Positions 1 to 9,038 are shown, counted from the stretch's first letter. The stretch is 61,666 bases of DNA from Psychromonas sp. Urea-02u-13 (GCF_002835995.1 NZ_PJBZ01000045.1:1-61666), one strand, 5' to 3'. Program-made: numbers and translations. Notes: generated by a model not told the origin, from the sequence alone.

Positions 1-443
1 CCATGCCTTGGATCGCGGATTTTACGGCCACGACTAGGTAGCTCAGGTTCCACGTCTAGCTTGAATGCTTTGCAAGGTAGGGTTAAATATTTACTGCCAT
101 TAATGCCAATCTCAACCCCATTTTGTAGCAGAAACATTGCCGCCTCTGTGATCGCGCCATCCACTTGCACGTAGTACTCTTTTTCTATGCCTTTGCTTCT
201 GACGTTGTAGCTCATCATACCGTCGGTGGTAAGTAACAATAACCCTTCGGAGTCGTGGTCTAATCGGCCAATCGCCATGATTTTATCGGGGAAGTTAAAT
301 AGCTCGCCAAGCAGGTGTTTCTTCTTGCGTTGTTCAGGTACAAACTGGCTTAAAAAACCATAGGGCTTAAATATTTTGAAGTGTTGATGAGTTTGGCTTG
401 GTTCAGCGAGTGCTGTTAAACAAGTTGGGGGAGTGCTTGGCAT
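1..443 (-). CDS. Pseudouridine synthase, RsuA/RluB/E/F family (partial, 3' end outside window)
   Basis: The reverse strand is open from an ATG at 443 to the window edge, giving the first 147 residues. Residues 59-68 read GRLDHDSEGL, the signature of the RsuA/RluB/RluE/RluF pseudouridine synthases; the catalytic Asp is D62. These enzymes isomerise a specific uridine in rRNA. There is no N-terminal S4 domain before the catalytic part (it starts with a short stretch leading into FKPYGFLSQF), which favours an RluE-like 23S rRNA enzyme over RsuA or RluB, but the subfamily is an inference. The C-terminus cannot be seen. Confidence 0.9.
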   Translation of the reverse strand, partial: MPSTPPTCLTALAEPSQTHQHFKIFKPYGFLSQFVPEQRKKKHLLGELFNFPDKIMAIGRLDHDSEGLLLLTTDGMMSYNVRSKGIEKEYYVQVDGAITEAAMFLLQNGVEIGINGSKYLTLPCKAFKLDVEPELPSRGRKIRDPRH

Positions 444-764
444 TAAGTCTGGCCTTAATCGTAAATCAGAGTGATAGCATATTATACGGTTAGTTTGGCT
501 GAGATGCACTGCGTCTGAAATGGTTTGTGGTTAATTGAAATTAACCTGCACTCGGTAAATTTCTGGGCTATTTTTTGCGGGGGACGAGCAAAAGGCAAAA
601 TAGTCATTTAAGTTAAATAATGTTTTTTAGTCTGTGGTTTGCCCTGCGCCACAGGCTCTTTTTAAGTGTTTAGCCTGCTACTTTCAAATCTCACAGAACC
701 CACCTATAAAAGACCGCTACTAATGTCAGTCTTAAATATGGCCGTCTTAAATTTAGCTTCTTTA
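444..764. other. Intergenic stretch, no gene seen
   Basis: This holds the promoter side of the pseudouridine synthase gene and the 3' side of the PLP-enzyme gene. A weak hairpin (CTGTGG at 632-637 pairing with CCACAG at 649-654, followed by a short T-run) could be a terminator. Nothing else was recognised. Confidence 0.4.
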
Positions 765-2009
765 TTATTTTATTCCCTCCATTAATGTTGTTAACGCCGT
801 AAAAAGCTGATCTATCTCTTGCTCAGTATTGTAATGCATAAAACCAATGCGGATAACGCCTCCCGAGTCCAGTATGCCTAATTGAGTGCATAAACCCTGC
901 GCGTAACAATGACCGTTCCAGACACAGATATTAGACCGGCCTAATTCCTGAGCCACCTTTATTGGTGTTATTGCGGTTATTCGTAGCGCAAAAGTGGGTG
1001 TGCGCTGTTCAAGTTGTGATGGATTGGTTATGCCAAATAAGGTGATTTTTTCTTGTCCTGCAATTTTGCTTAAAAAATAACGACTCAATTGCATTTCATG
1101 TTGATGGTACTGGGCAAAACTATGCTGCAAGCGTAAACGCAACGATAAGCTTGGATCTGCCCATTGGGCAAGATATTCCACACTGGCAATCAGCCCCGCT
1201 AATGCTTCAAAGGATAGTGTGCCTGTTTCAAATCGGCCCGGGCCACTGTTGGTAGCAGGTTCGACTTTATAGGGCTTTAATATTTGTAACCAGCGAGGGG
1301 CAATATACGCGATAGCTAAATGAGGTCCAAAAAACTTGTAGGCAGAACAAAGCAAAAAATCACAATCTAAAGCCTGAACATCAATTAACCCATGGGCTGC
1401 ATAATGTACTGCATCAACATAGACTAGCGCGCCAACTGCATGAGCGGCATTAACGATACGTTGTACATCCACGATTGAGCCAGTGAGATTGGATGCATAA
1501 GTGATGGCAACGAGTTTTGTTTTGTTATTAATTAATGCTAACAGGTGATCGTAATCGAGAGTGCAGTCCTGTTCATTGATACGCGCTTGTCGTATATATG
1601 CACCTTTATCTTCTGCTGCTTGCTGCCAGGGAGAAACATTCGCATAGTGATCCAAAGAGGTCACAATTATTTCATCTTTTACTTGCCAATCTCGGCTAAG
1701 GGCACGGCTAAGTTGAAAGGTCAGCGAAGTCATATTCGGCCCAAAAATAATGTTATCTTCGCTGTTTGCATTGAGCAAAGCTTGCGCGGATTGACGGGCT
1801 TTGTTAACGACGGCGACGGTTTTTCTACTGGAAAAAAATTGGCCACCAAGATTGGCATTATATTGCCCTAAATAATGTGTCATGGCAGAGAGAACAGATT
1901 CGGGGACTTGTGTCCCGCCTGGCCCGTCAAAGAAATAAACTGCTCTATTGTTTATTTTCTGTTGCAAGGCCGGGAATTGTTTACGGGCTTCATTCGCAGT
2001 GAAGTACAC
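765..2009 (-). CDS. Cysteine desulfurase-like PLP enzyme (class V aminotransferase, SufS-like subfamily)
   Basis: 414 residues of a fold-type I PLP enzyme. The PLP lysine is K225 in SAYKFFGPH and the cofactor-binding VDAVHYAAH lies at 198-206. The N-terminal FDGPGGTQVP is typical of the cysteine desulfurase-like family (TIGR01976), which is related to SufS but has no proven substrate. The start is GTG at 2009, directly abutting the TGA of the upstream dioxygenase gene, so the two are very likely translationally coupled. No SufBCD or IscU partner is nearby, which argues against a housekeeping Fe-S role. The context suggests action on a hydroxylated amino acid or related amine; that is inference. 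Confidence 0.85.
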   Translation of the reverse strand: MYFTANEARKQFPALQQKINNRAVYFFDGPGGTQVPESVLSAMTHYLGQYNANLGGQFFSSRKTVAVVNKARQSAQALLNANSEDNIIFGPNMTSLTFQLSRALSRDWQVKDEIIVTSLDHYANVSPWQQAAEDKGAYIRQARINEQDCTLDYDHLLALINNKTKLVAITYASNLTGSIVDVQRIVNAAHAVGALVYVDAVHYAAHGLIDVQALDCDFLLCSAYKFFGPHLAIAYIAPRWLQILKPYKVEPATNSGPGRFETGTLSFEALAGLIASVEYLAQWADPSLSLRLRLQHSFAQYHQHEMQLSRYFLSKIAGQEKITLFGITNPSQLEQRTPTFALRITAITPIKVAQELGRSNICVWNGHCYAQGLCTQLGILDSGGVIRIGFMHYNTEQEIDQLFTALTTLMEGIK

Positions 2010-2648
2010 TCACAAATCCTTAGCGGTTAATACAAATACGTCCATATGACCGGCTTCTGATTTATTAATCAAAGAGATTGGCGTTGCGTTATGCCAAAGA
2101 CGATGATCATCCAACAACGCGACTTCGCCTGAGGTTAATACTTTATGCAAGAAGGGGGCTTCTTTATTGCTATTGTAAATCAGTAGCTCACCACCACTAA
2201 TATTATGACGATCAATGCCAATCATGGCGATATGATCAAAACCATCCTGATGAATGCCTTCAGGCGATACCTTAGTTTGGTCATAAATCGCAGTGATGCG
2301 CATTTGGTGAATATCGATGATTTGTTGATCTGATAGGTGATTTGCTTGTTTAAAAATCTCACACATTTCTAATAAAGCATCACTATTAATGATGTGCTCT
2401 TGCAGTTCTTCAAATTGTCGAACCACGTCGCCTTGAAAATGATTTATTTCTTCCGATTGGACAAACTGATGACTCGCTAAGTGATTGATTCCTTTTGGGC
2501 CTAGCGTGATACTGGAATACCTACGCAGGCGATATTGCCCATCAGCGTGATCTGTTTTTGGCAACGATGCAAAAGAAGGAGCGAGTGCTTTGACCGCTTG
2601 AGCACTTAATTGAGTCAGTTCTAATGTAAAATCTGCTTGAGGTTGCAT
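2010..2648 (-). CDS. 2OG-Fe(II) dioxygenase family protein (amino-acid hydroxylase-like)
   Basis: 212 residues. The iron triad is visible as H133-x-D135 (GIHQDGFDH) and H186 (DHRLWHNAT). The arrangement fits the 2OG-Fe dioxygenase family that includes the free L-isoleucine 4-hydroxylase IDO of Bacillus thuringiensis; these hydroxylate free amino acids using 2-oxoglutarate and oxygen. The start at 2648 follows a strong AAAGGAG box. It is the first gene of a two-gene operon with the cysteine desulfurase-like enzyme, with zero spacing. The substrate cannot be told from sequence. Confidence 0.85.
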   Translation of the reverse strand: MQPQADFTLELTQLSAQAVKALAPSFASLPKTDHADGQYRLRRYSSITLGPKGINHLASHQFVQSEEINHFQGDVVRQFEELQEHIINSDALLEMCEIFKQANHLSDQQIIDIHQMRITAIYDQTKVSPEGIHQDGFDHIAMIGIDRHNISGGELLIYNSNKEAPFLHKVLTSGEVALLDDHRLWHNATPISLINKSEAGHMDVFVLTAKDL

Positions 2649-2829
2649 AATAAAACTCCTTTGTTACTTATCTATTAAGCCTATGCAATCGGGCTAGGAA
2701 TTCAAGTAAACAGCAGGGATTTCTTAGCTATGCAGTTTTAGTCAATCAGTCGGCTGAGCACAGTGTTTGTAGCAAGGTAGGTTAAATAAATGAGGTCAAA
2801 TAAGCAGAAAGATCGGAAGTTTCCTCTTT

Positions 2830-3198
2830 TTAAATAAAACCTTCAGCAGTATCAATGGCATCTCGTGCCTCAATCAAGGTGCAACCTGTCTCTGCTATTA
2901 ACTGATTAACTGTCATTGCAGGGTTAGATTTCATGAGCAACGCTAAATTAAAGGTTGGTTTTGATCCGGCGGTATTAATGGCTTGTACAATCCACATTGT
3001 TTTTTTCTGTCGTAATTTATCCGCTATCTCAATAAGCTGACTTTGGCTGCCCATTAATAACCAGTTTTTTGAACGGCGAATACGTTTTAAGCGACAGCAG
3101 TGTTGAGTTGCAAGCGCTATCATGGCGACTTTACAATCAATCCGGTGGATAAAGTTGTTTAACTTAATGGATAGGATTTTTGAATTTTCATTGGGCAT
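2830..3198 (-). CDS. Ribosome recycling factor family protein (small RRF_GI-type protein)
   Basis: 122 residues from the ATG at 3198, which is preceded by a near-perfect GGAGGT box six bases upstream; a longer reading upstream to 3381 lacks that support. The sequence (SFxHRIDxK-like start, HCCRLKRIRRSKNWLL in the middle, GCTLIEARDAID near the end) matches the small family named ribosome recycling factor family protein in Vibrio and Shewanella (PF12614). Its function is not established despite the name. A run of nine G at 3304-3312 lies about 105 bp upstream of the start. Confidence 0.75.
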   Translation of the reverse strand: MPNENSKILSIKLNNFIHRIDCKVAMIALATQHCCRLKRIRRSKNWLLMGSQSQLIEIADKLRQKKTMWIVQAINTAGSKPTFNLALLMKSNPAMTVNQLIAETGCTLIEARDAIDTAEGFI

Positions 3199-3413
3199 AG
3201 CACCTCCATCAAGATCGTTTGATAAAGGGTAATTGTTACACAGGCGTTTGCTGAACAATAGTCTTATTCCTGCATCGATGTTTTTTTGAGGCGCTTTAAA
3301 TGAGGGGGGGGGATAGGATTGACAGTCGTTATAAACAATAGTCCTCTGTCTTATTTTAATAGGACAGAGGACTAATTGCATTAATACGAAATGGCATACT
3401 TATTTTTTACTAG

Positions 3414-3812
3414 TTATTTTTTAATGTTTAACCACTGTTGCTCAAACGCGCTTGCGGGTAACGGTTTTGCGTAATAATACCCTTGACCTGTTATGCAACC
3501 AAAATCTTGTAATACCGCGGCTTGCGCTTCTGTTTCAATACCTTCGATCACCGTATCAATTTTTAAGGTGTTCGCTAATGAGATAATCGCTTTCACTAAG
3601 TCCTGATTCTTCTTATTACTTTCGATATCTTGAACAAAAGTACGATCTACTTTTACACCATCAAAATGGAAGCTTTGCAGGTAACTCAGCGATGAATAAC
3701 CCGTACCAAAATCATCTAACCACACTGTGACTCCCATCTCCTGAATTGAGGTGAGTACTTTATCGACCAGCTTTTTATCACTAAGCAGTAACGATTCGGT
3801 GACTTCAATGTC
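3414..3812 (-). pseudogene. EAL-domain c-di-GMP phosphodiesterase, C-terminal fragment
   Basis: The frame reads IEVTESLLLSDK, then VWLDDFGTGYSSLSYL, VKVDRTFV, VIEGIETEAQ and GQGYYYAKPLP, i.e. the last ~130 residues of an EAL domain with its DDFGTGYSS and EGxE motifs. The EAL signature itself and everything N-terminal are missing: the similarity stops at about 3812, where a stop and unrelated sequence follow. The likely remainder of an EAL or GGDEF-EAL protein cut by a rearrangement that joined it to a malY-like fragment. No start codon or ribosome site is convincing, so it is probably not functional. Confidence 0.85.
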
Positions 3813-4188
3813 ACTTGATCACGGCAATGCATTTACGACTAATGCCACCATTGCTGCCTACCAAGAAGGTAAAGCATGGTTTGATGAATTTTTAACTTAT
3901 ACCGAAAAGACACGTAACTGGATTGTTGCCTTTATGGCGAAAGAATTACCACAGGTTAAGATCTTTGTACCAGAGGGCACGAATCAAATATGGTTTGATT
4001 TTACTGGGTTAGGTTTATCATCTGCTGAGCTTAAACTGATGTTAACGCAACAAGCTAAATTAGCATTAACCCCTGGGACTTGGTTTGGTGAAATGGATGA
4101 AAACTTTTACCGCATGAACTTTGCCTCACCATTAGCGCAAGTACAGGCCTCTTTTGAATTGCTGAAGTTATCGATTCAAAATAATTAG
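3811..4188 (+). pseudogene. MalY/PatB-type cystathionine beta-lyase, C-terminal fragment
   Basis: From SLDHGN onward the frame gives the last ~125 residues of a MalY/PatB class I aminotransferase-fold C-S lyase, including IWFDFTGLGL and LALTPGTWFG, hallmarks of that family's small domain. The PLP lysine and all of the large domain are missing. An open frame continues upstream to 3751 only because it runs antisense through the EAL fragment. The two fragments face each other, tail to tail in origin, with a junction at 3811-3816. Confidence 0.8.
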
Positions 4189-4227
4189 CGGTAATTGTAG
4201 TTGCTCAACAAAACCAATACAAAATAA

Positions 4228-4250
4228 TACAGAGGGGATTCCCTCTGTAT
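4228..4250. terminator. Hairpin, probable bidirectional terminator
   Basis: ATACAGAGGG pairs with CCCTCTGTAT across a four-base loop, followed by TTTTAG on the + strand and TATTTTG on the other. It sits between the malY fragment and the 3' end of the porin gene. Confidence 0.65.
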
Positions 4251-4265
4251 TTTAGAGCGTGTTAA

Positions 4266-5309
4266 TTACCACTCGTAACGCAGTCCAATATGATAAAAGC
4301 TTTCTTCATTTGAACGACTAAAGCTCCCCTTTTCAGTTGTTCCATCATCACCATCTTGCAACATGTAGGCTGCAAATATAGAAGATTTATTGGTTACTTT
4401 GTATTGAAACTCAAATGTTTTGGTATCGACTTCTACTTCATCTCCTCCCTCATTTTTTAAATTTCGGTAACCTGTTTTGAAATTCCAGTCCTCTGCAAAG
4501 TTGTACACTAGAGTCATCTCTATATCAGTGTCTTTACTTTCGGTGGAGGAGTTTAGGTAAGTTAGATTGTCTTCAGAATAAAGTGCGCCAAGCATAACGT
4601 CACCAATGTAATATCTAAAACCCGCACCCCATAAATCGTAGCTGTCGATATTATTGACATTATCCAGGTTATCTCTTGATTGGTTATGCTGATAAACAAC
4701 AACAGGCGCAAACTGACCAGCATTACCAAAATCAAAGGTATAGCGTAGTGCTGTGTTATAACTACTCTTTAAATTAGATTCACTGTTACCAAGAATGTAA
4801 GCTGCTGAAAAGTCGAAATTAGCGATAGAGTTTTGGTACTGTAAAGTACCATCTTGTCGAAATACTTGTGTCGCCGTAGTATCAACTTTGCTAACTTGAC
4901 GACCAACTGCGACATCCGAAGATGCAAACACATCACCAATATCAGTGAACATGATTAAGCCAGAGGCAACACGACCAAAAGTTGCTTTACCGTATTCATT
5001 TGCATCAAAACCAGTCCAAACATAACGAGGGCTAAATGAATTACTGCCTTTGTTGGCCATTTCCATCGCGCCCACTTGAAATTGAGCTTGTCCAATTAAT
5101 GAAAACTGATCATTAATAACTTGTTTACCGCTAAATCCGAGGCGCCCATCAAATTTTCCTTCTGCATGCTCATCAGCCTTATCCGTTATATTGAAACCTA
5201 AACGTGTATAAAGATTTACAAATGAACCATCTTCATAAATTTTGGCTGCATCTGCATTGACTGTAAATAGACAGGCGGGGATCATTATCGCTAATAGTTT
5301 CTTCTTCAT
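4266..5309 (-). CDS. Outer-membrane porin (Gram-negative general porin)
   Basis: 347 residues with a clear Sec signal peptide, cleaved after about residue 21 (VNADA, then AKIYEDG). The mature part is a string of alternating beta strands, with YxxLGFN near the N-terminus, FGFSGKQ-like turn and aromatic strand ends, and closes with GLRYEW, an aromatic C-terminus in the BAM recognition style. This fits trimeric 16-strand porins (OmpC/OmpU-like). It is preceded by TAAGGAAAC. It lies downstream of murP, separated by two hairpins, so it probably has its own promoter; a role in amino-sugar entry is only a guess. An eight-G run at 5411-5418 lies ~100 bp upstream. Confidence 0.88.
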   Translation of the reverse strand: MKKKLLAIMIPACLFTVNADAAKIYEDGSFVNLYTRLGFNITDKADEHAEGKFDGRLGFSGKQVINDQFSLIGQAQFQVGAMEMANKGSNSFSPRYVWTGFDANEYGKATFGRVASGLIMFTDIGDVFASSDVAVGRQVSKVDTTATQVFRQDGTLQYQNSIANFDFSAAYILGNSESNLKSSYNTALRYTFDFGNAGQFAPVVVYQHNQSRDNLDNVNNIDSYDLWGAGFRYYIGDVMLGALYSEDNLTYLNSSTESKDTDIEMTLVYNFAEDWNFKTGYRNLKNEGGDEVEVDTKTFEFQYKVTNKSSIFAAYMLQDGDDGTTEKGSFSRSNEESFYHIGLRYEW

Positions 5310-5417
5310 TTTGTTTCCTTAGTTTTAATTTTAGTTTTAATTATTATTTTTTAAACGTAAGAATCCCTTCACCTTCCGTTTAAACGGTAAGGTTAATCAT
5401 TTCATTCCGTGGGGGGG

Positions 5418-5444
5418 GAACAGGTAAATCAGATTTACCTGTTC
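5418..5444. repeat. Perfect inverted repeat upstream of the porin gene
   Basis: GAACAGGTAAATC and GATTTACCTGTTC flank a single A. It sits right beside the G8 run at 5411-5418, between murP and the porin. It may be an operator for the porin or part of the murP transcription end. Confidence 0.5.
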
Positions 5445-5450
5445 AAAATT

Positions 5451-5486
5451 GTTAGCAAGCAGCTGATAGTTAAGCTACTTGCTAAC
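5451..5486 (-). terminator. Hairpin after murP
   Basis: GTTAGCAAGCAGCT pairs with AGCTACTTGCTAAC with one bulge, ending six bases past the murP stop and followed on the reverse strand by AATTTTG. A likely terminator for the murQP transcript. Confidence 0.6.
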
Positions 5487-5491
5487 AAGGA

Positions 5492-6907
5492 TTAGCTGAG
5501 GTCTACATTTTTAGTACCAAAGAACCAGGTCGCTAAAAATCCGACTGTGTATGAGATAAGTAATCCGGCGGCAAAGACTGCCATGGCGATAAAGATGCCT
5601 GAATCAGAGGTCATGAGTGGTAATGCAATGATTCCCGAGGGACCAAATACGGTATTTAATCCGACAGGTAAGCCCATATAAGAGACCATTCCGATAAAGA
5701 AGCCACCCGCTGAGCCACCAATACATGCGGTAACAAAAGGTTTCACACGGGGTAGCGTGACGCCGTAAATCAGAGGCTCACCAATACCAAATATTCCAGG
5801 TACAATTGCACCCTTTATTTGTGCACGAGTGACAGATCCTTTCTTCGCTTTAAAGAATACAGCGACAGAAGCGCCGACTAAACCTCCTCCCGCCATTGCA
5901 AGAATAGGAAATAGTGAGTTAAAACCCTGTGTTTCCATTAGTGCGAAATAAACAGGTACAAACCCTTGATGGATACCAAACATAACAGAGATTAAAAATA
6001 ATCCCGCTAAAATAGCGCTACCAATTGGGTTGCCATTGAGGTGAATAAACAACCAAGACATTCCTTGGAACAAGAGAGCGCCAATAGGCATGATCACAAT
6101 AAATACCATTGCGCCCATAATTAGTAGTGTAATAAGTGAAGTGAGGATCATATCAAGACTATCAGGTACAAACTTGCGTACTTGACGTTCAACCCACGCC
6201 CCCATTATCGCGGCAATTAAAACACCAATAATATTGCCACGAGGGTCAATCGCAAAACCAAAGAACTCGCTCATGCCTGAGTAGACGCCTGTCGCTACCT
6301 CTGGGTTATAACCCATTACAAAAAGCGAGGCTAAAATGGCGCCATTTACACCTGACCCACCAAAGGCTTGTTGTGCATTGTAACCAATCAAAATACTGAG
6401 GAAGGCAAATAGCCCGGTACCAAATATGCGCATATATTGTAAAAAATGAACTAAATGCGCATTAGGTAGCTCATTGCCAACCACCCAAATTTGCTCAAAG
6501 AGTGTCGCAAAACCAAGCAATAAACCTGCGGCAATAAACCCTGGAATTAAGGGGGTGAATATCGTTGCAAATTTACTTAAAAAGCGTTGCACAGCGCTCG
6601 TTTGTTTTTTCTTTAAGTTGCCTTTTTTAGCCGATGTAATATCCGCCAAGCTTTTATCTTGTTCGTTATCAAGCACTGTATCGTCAGTTGAACTGATCTG
6701 CTCATTCATTAACTCTGCTGCTTGTTGTGCTTTGCCTGGGCCTAAAATTATTTGAAATTGGTCATCACTCTCAACCATGCCTAAAACACCGCTTATCTTT
6801 TTAAGCGAATCCCTATCTGCCAAGCTGTCATCTGCCAGTGTTAAGCGTAAGCGTGTCATGCAGTTGCCACATTTACTTACATTTTTAGCGCCACCAATAG
6901 CCACCAA
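5492..6907 (-). CDS. murP: PTS N-acetylmuramic acid EIIBC component (MurP), 5' frameshifted
   Basis: The product imports and phosphorylates MurNAc to MurNAc-6-phosphate, the substrate of MurQ next door. The EIIB part holds [10 protein letters not shown] (phospho-Cys), then a linker, then a ~370-residue EIIC membrane part ([21 protein letters not shown]). The natural start is the ATG at 6953 (MAKITEDMIANIL), three bases after the murQ stop. Two copies of a 10-bp unit at 6891-6910 shift that frame so translation from 6953 stops after 22 codons. The frame given here starts at a TTG inside the repeat and lacks about 13-14 residues; removing one copy restores a normal MurP. Function is therefore uncertain; a sequencing error is possible. 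Confidence 0.85.
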   Translation of the reverse strand: MVAIGGAKNVSKCGNCMTRLRLTLADDSLADRDSLKKISGVLGMVESDDQFQIILGPGKAQQAAELMNEQISSTDDTVLDNEQDKSLADITSAKKGNLKKKQTSAVQRFLSKFATIFTPLIPGFIAAGLLLGFATLFEQIWVVGNELPNAHLVHFLQYMRIFGTGLFAFLSILIGYNAQQAFGGSGVNGAILASLFVMGYNPEVATGVYSGMSEFFGFAIDPRGNIIGVLIAAIMGAWVERQVRKFVPDSLDMILTSLITLLIMGAMVFIVIMPIGALLFQGMSWLFIHLNGNPIGSAILAGLFLISVMFGIHQGFVPVYFALMETQGFNSLFPILAMAGGGLVGASVAVFFKAKKGSVTRAQIKGAIVPGIFGIGEPLIYGVTLPRVKPFVTACIGGSAGGFFIGMVSYMGLPVGLNTVFGPSGIIALPLMTSDSGIFIAMAVFAAGLLISYTVGFLATWFFGTKNVDLS

Positions 6908-6910
6908 TAG
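6891..6910. repeat. 10-bp tandem duplication in the murP start region
   Basis: On the + strand CCACCAATAG occurs twice in direct succession. Ten is not a multiple of three, so the duplication puts the murP ATG at 6953 out of frame with the rest of the gene. Confidence 0.95.
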
Positions 6911-6956
6911 CCACTAAAATATTAGCAATCATATCTTCTGTGATTTTAGCCATAAT

Positions 6957-7865
6957 CTAAGCCTCTTGAAGTGTTAATGCTGGGCGAATAAAGCCTTTGC
7001 TTTGTTGAAGTTTTTGTTTTGCATCGCAGGCATTGAGATCAAGTAGAATCATTACAATGGCTGTCTTACAATGAAAAGCGCATTCATTTAAGGCCGCTTC
7101 AGCCTGTTTTAATGAGCAACTTGTTGCTTCTACTACTATATTTTTTTGGCGTTGCATCAGTTTTGCATTGGTTGCTTCAACATCGACCATTAAGTTACCA
7201 AACACCTTGCCCATTTTAATCATTGCCCCCGACGTGATCATATTCAGCACTAATTTTTGTGCTGTTCCCGCTTTCATGCGAGAAGATCCAGTTACGACCT
7301 CTGGTCCTACAATTGGCGTGATAGCGATGGTTGCAAGATCTGTCATTGGACTTTTCGGGTTACAGCTTATGCTCGCAACTATTGCCCCTAATGAGAGGGC
7401 ATATTCCATGGCTCCTAATACATAAGGGGTGCGCCCACTTGCAGCAATACCAACCAGCAAATCATTTTTATTAAATGAAAGTGCCTGTAAATCTGATATC
7501 GCCAGTTCTTTATTGTCCTCAGCATTCTCCACGGCACTTAAAATTGCTTTTTTACCGCCAGCAATCACTCCAACAATAAGTTCAGGTGCCGACCCATAAG
7601 TAGGAGGGCATTCACTTGCATCCAAAATGCCTAAACGGCCCGATGTGCCTGCGCCGATATAGATCAGGCGCCCATTATTGTTAAAAGCAGTAACGGCAGC
7701 GTCTACGACTTGAGCGATCTCTGGCAGTGTTTTTTCAATCGCACATGCTACTTTTTGGTCTTCGTTATTGATCACTTTCAACATATCAAATGTTGATAAA
7801 GTATCGATTGTTTCTGAATGGCTATTACGACTTTCTGTCACTAACGTTGTTAAATCAATACTCAT
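6957..7865 (-). CDS. murQ: N-acetylmuramic acid 6-phosphate etherase
   Basis: 302 residues, the usual length for MurQ. It cleaves the lactyl ether of MurNAc-6-P to give GlcNAc-6-P and lactate in peptidoglycan recycling. The SIS domain shows [23 protein letters not shown] (shortened: [10 protein letters not shown] and DASECPPT) and [16 protein letters not shown], both hallmarks. The C-terminal ~50 residues are the UBA-like helical part. It is first in the murQ-murP operon and diverges from murR, the same arrangement as in Escherichia coli. Confidence 0.95.
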   Translation of the reverse strand: MSIDLTTLVTESRNSHSETIDTLSTFDMLKVINNEDQKVACAIEKTLPEIAQVVDAAVTAFNNNGRLIYIGAGTSGRLGILDASECPPTYGSAPELIVGVIAGGKKAILSAVENAEDNKELAISDLQALSFNKNDLLVGIAASGRTPYVLGAMEYALSLGAIVASISCNPKSPMTDLATIAITPIVGPEVVTGSSRMKAGTAQKLVLNMITSGAMIKMGKVFGNLMVDVEATNAKLMQRQKNIVVEATSCSLKQAEAALNECAFHCKTAIVMILLDLNACDAKQKLQQSKGFIRPALTLQEA

Positions 7866-7931
7866 TTTTTATCCTTATCCGGGTTAATTTCAATTTTTTT
7901 TCAGCATAATACTGAATTTTAGTAAGGAAAA

Positions 7932-7947
7932 AGTGAGCTGGTTCACG
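7932..7947. promoter_or_regulatory. Candidate CRP site upstream of murQ
   Basis: AGTGAGCTGGTTCACG matches the CRP consensus core GTGA-N6-TCAC. It lies ~67 bp upstream of the murQ start. The E. coli murQP operon is CRP-dependent, so the site is plausible; binding is inferred. Confidence 0.5.
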
Positions 7948-7976
7948 CTAAAAGTCATTCTAAAAAGAGGGTTTGT

Positions 7977-8100
7977 TGGAATAATTTATTACTTTAATTA
8001 GGAGGGGAGTAATTAAGTTACTTTAAGTTGCAGGCTTATCTGCATTTGACTTTGGAATAACAACCAAGCAAAGTGGAATAATATATTACAAATAATTCCA
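7977..8100. promoter_or_regulatory. Candidate MurR operators in the murQ-murR intergenic region
   Basis: TGGAATAATTTATTAC at 7977-7992 recurs as TGGAATAATATATTAC at 8074-8089. A shorter TGGAATAA lies at 8053-8060 and an inverted copy (AATAATTCCA) at 8091-8100. RpiR-family regulators bind repeated GGAAT-type half sites, so these are the best operator candidates; the last pair touches the murR start region, fitting autoregulation. Confidence 0.5.
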
Positions 8101-8107
8101 GGGTTTT

Positions 8108-8959
8108 ATGTCTATTTTGCAGCAGTTATTAAATCAACGCAGCTCTCTTTCTCCTAGTCGCATTAAAATTCTTGATTATATTGTTGAGAATCAAGAATTA
8201 TGTAGTGAGATGACCAGCCAAGTACTTTGCGAAAAAATTCAAGTTAGCCAATCTAGTATTATAAAATTTACTCAACAGCTTGGTTACAAAGGTTTCACTG
8301 ATTTTAAGTTTGCGCTAATAAAAGAGCAAAACCATAAAGCGTCATTATTGAATGCACATATCCCTCTGCATAGTAAAATTAACGACCAAGATAGTATTTT
8401 AATGATGGCGCAGAAGCTTGCTCAGGAAAAACAACAAGCATTACTCAATACAACGAATGCCATTAATCATATTGAATTTTCAAAAATTATTAAGCTCATT
8501 AATAGCGCAGCAAGAGTGCAAATAATGGGCATCGGCGGTTCCGCATTAACAGCAAAAGATCTCTCTTTTAAATTATTAAAAATAGGCATTATTGCACTCT
8601 CAGAGCAGGATACTCATGTGCAGATTGCAACGGCAAATACGTTAAAGAAAGGAGATGTACAAATTCTATTATCGTACTCTGGCCTGCGTAAAGAGATATT
8701 AATAGCAGCAAAAGCTGCGCGTGATAAAGGGGCAACTGTGATCGCCTTAACCAGAAAAAAACGTAATGGACTAAGAGATATAGCCGACTATTGTATTGAT
8801 ACCATTGCCGATGAAGAGAAATACCGAAGTTCATCTATCTCTTCTCGAACCGCTCAAAATGCAATTACTGATCTTATTTTTATGTCACTACTGCAAAAAA
8901 GAGGATCTGATGTAAAACTGCTTATGTTTGATATTTCATCCTCGATTAACAAAATATAG
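8108..8959 (+). CDS. murR: RpiR-family transcriptional regulator MurR
   Basis: 283 residues, close to the E. coli MurR length. Residues 1-77 form the RpiR helix-turn-helix (ENQELCSEMTSQVLCEKI, then SQSSIIKFTQQLGYKGFTDFK), and the SIS domain at about 125-260 contains IMGIGGSALTAKDL. It is divergent from murQP, so it probably represses that operon and is released by MurNAc-6-P. The symbol rests on both family and position. Confidence 0.85.
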   Translation: MSILQQLLNQRSSLSPSRIKILDYIVENQELCSEMTSQVLCEKIQVSQSSIIKFTQQLGYKGFTDFKFALIKEQNHKASLLNAHIPLHSKINDQDSILMMAQKLAQEKQQALLNTTNAINHIEFSKIIKLINSAARVQIMGIGGSALTAKDLSFKLLKIGIIALSEQDTHVQIATANTLKKGDVQILLSYSGLRKEILIAAKAARDKGATVIALTRKKRNGLRDIADYCIDTIADEEKYRSSSISSRTAQNAITDLIFMSLLQKRGSDVKLLMFDISSSINKI

Positions 8960-9038
8960 GCACACAGCTTTCTGATTTAATTATCTTGCGCAAAGGTACG
9001 ATTTTAAATGAGCGGTGAGCTATTTATGCACATCGTTG

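Noticed and set aside
3751..3810. N-terminal extension of the malY fragment
   Set aside because: These 20 codons are the antisense of the EAL fragment; the MalY similarity starts only at 3811.
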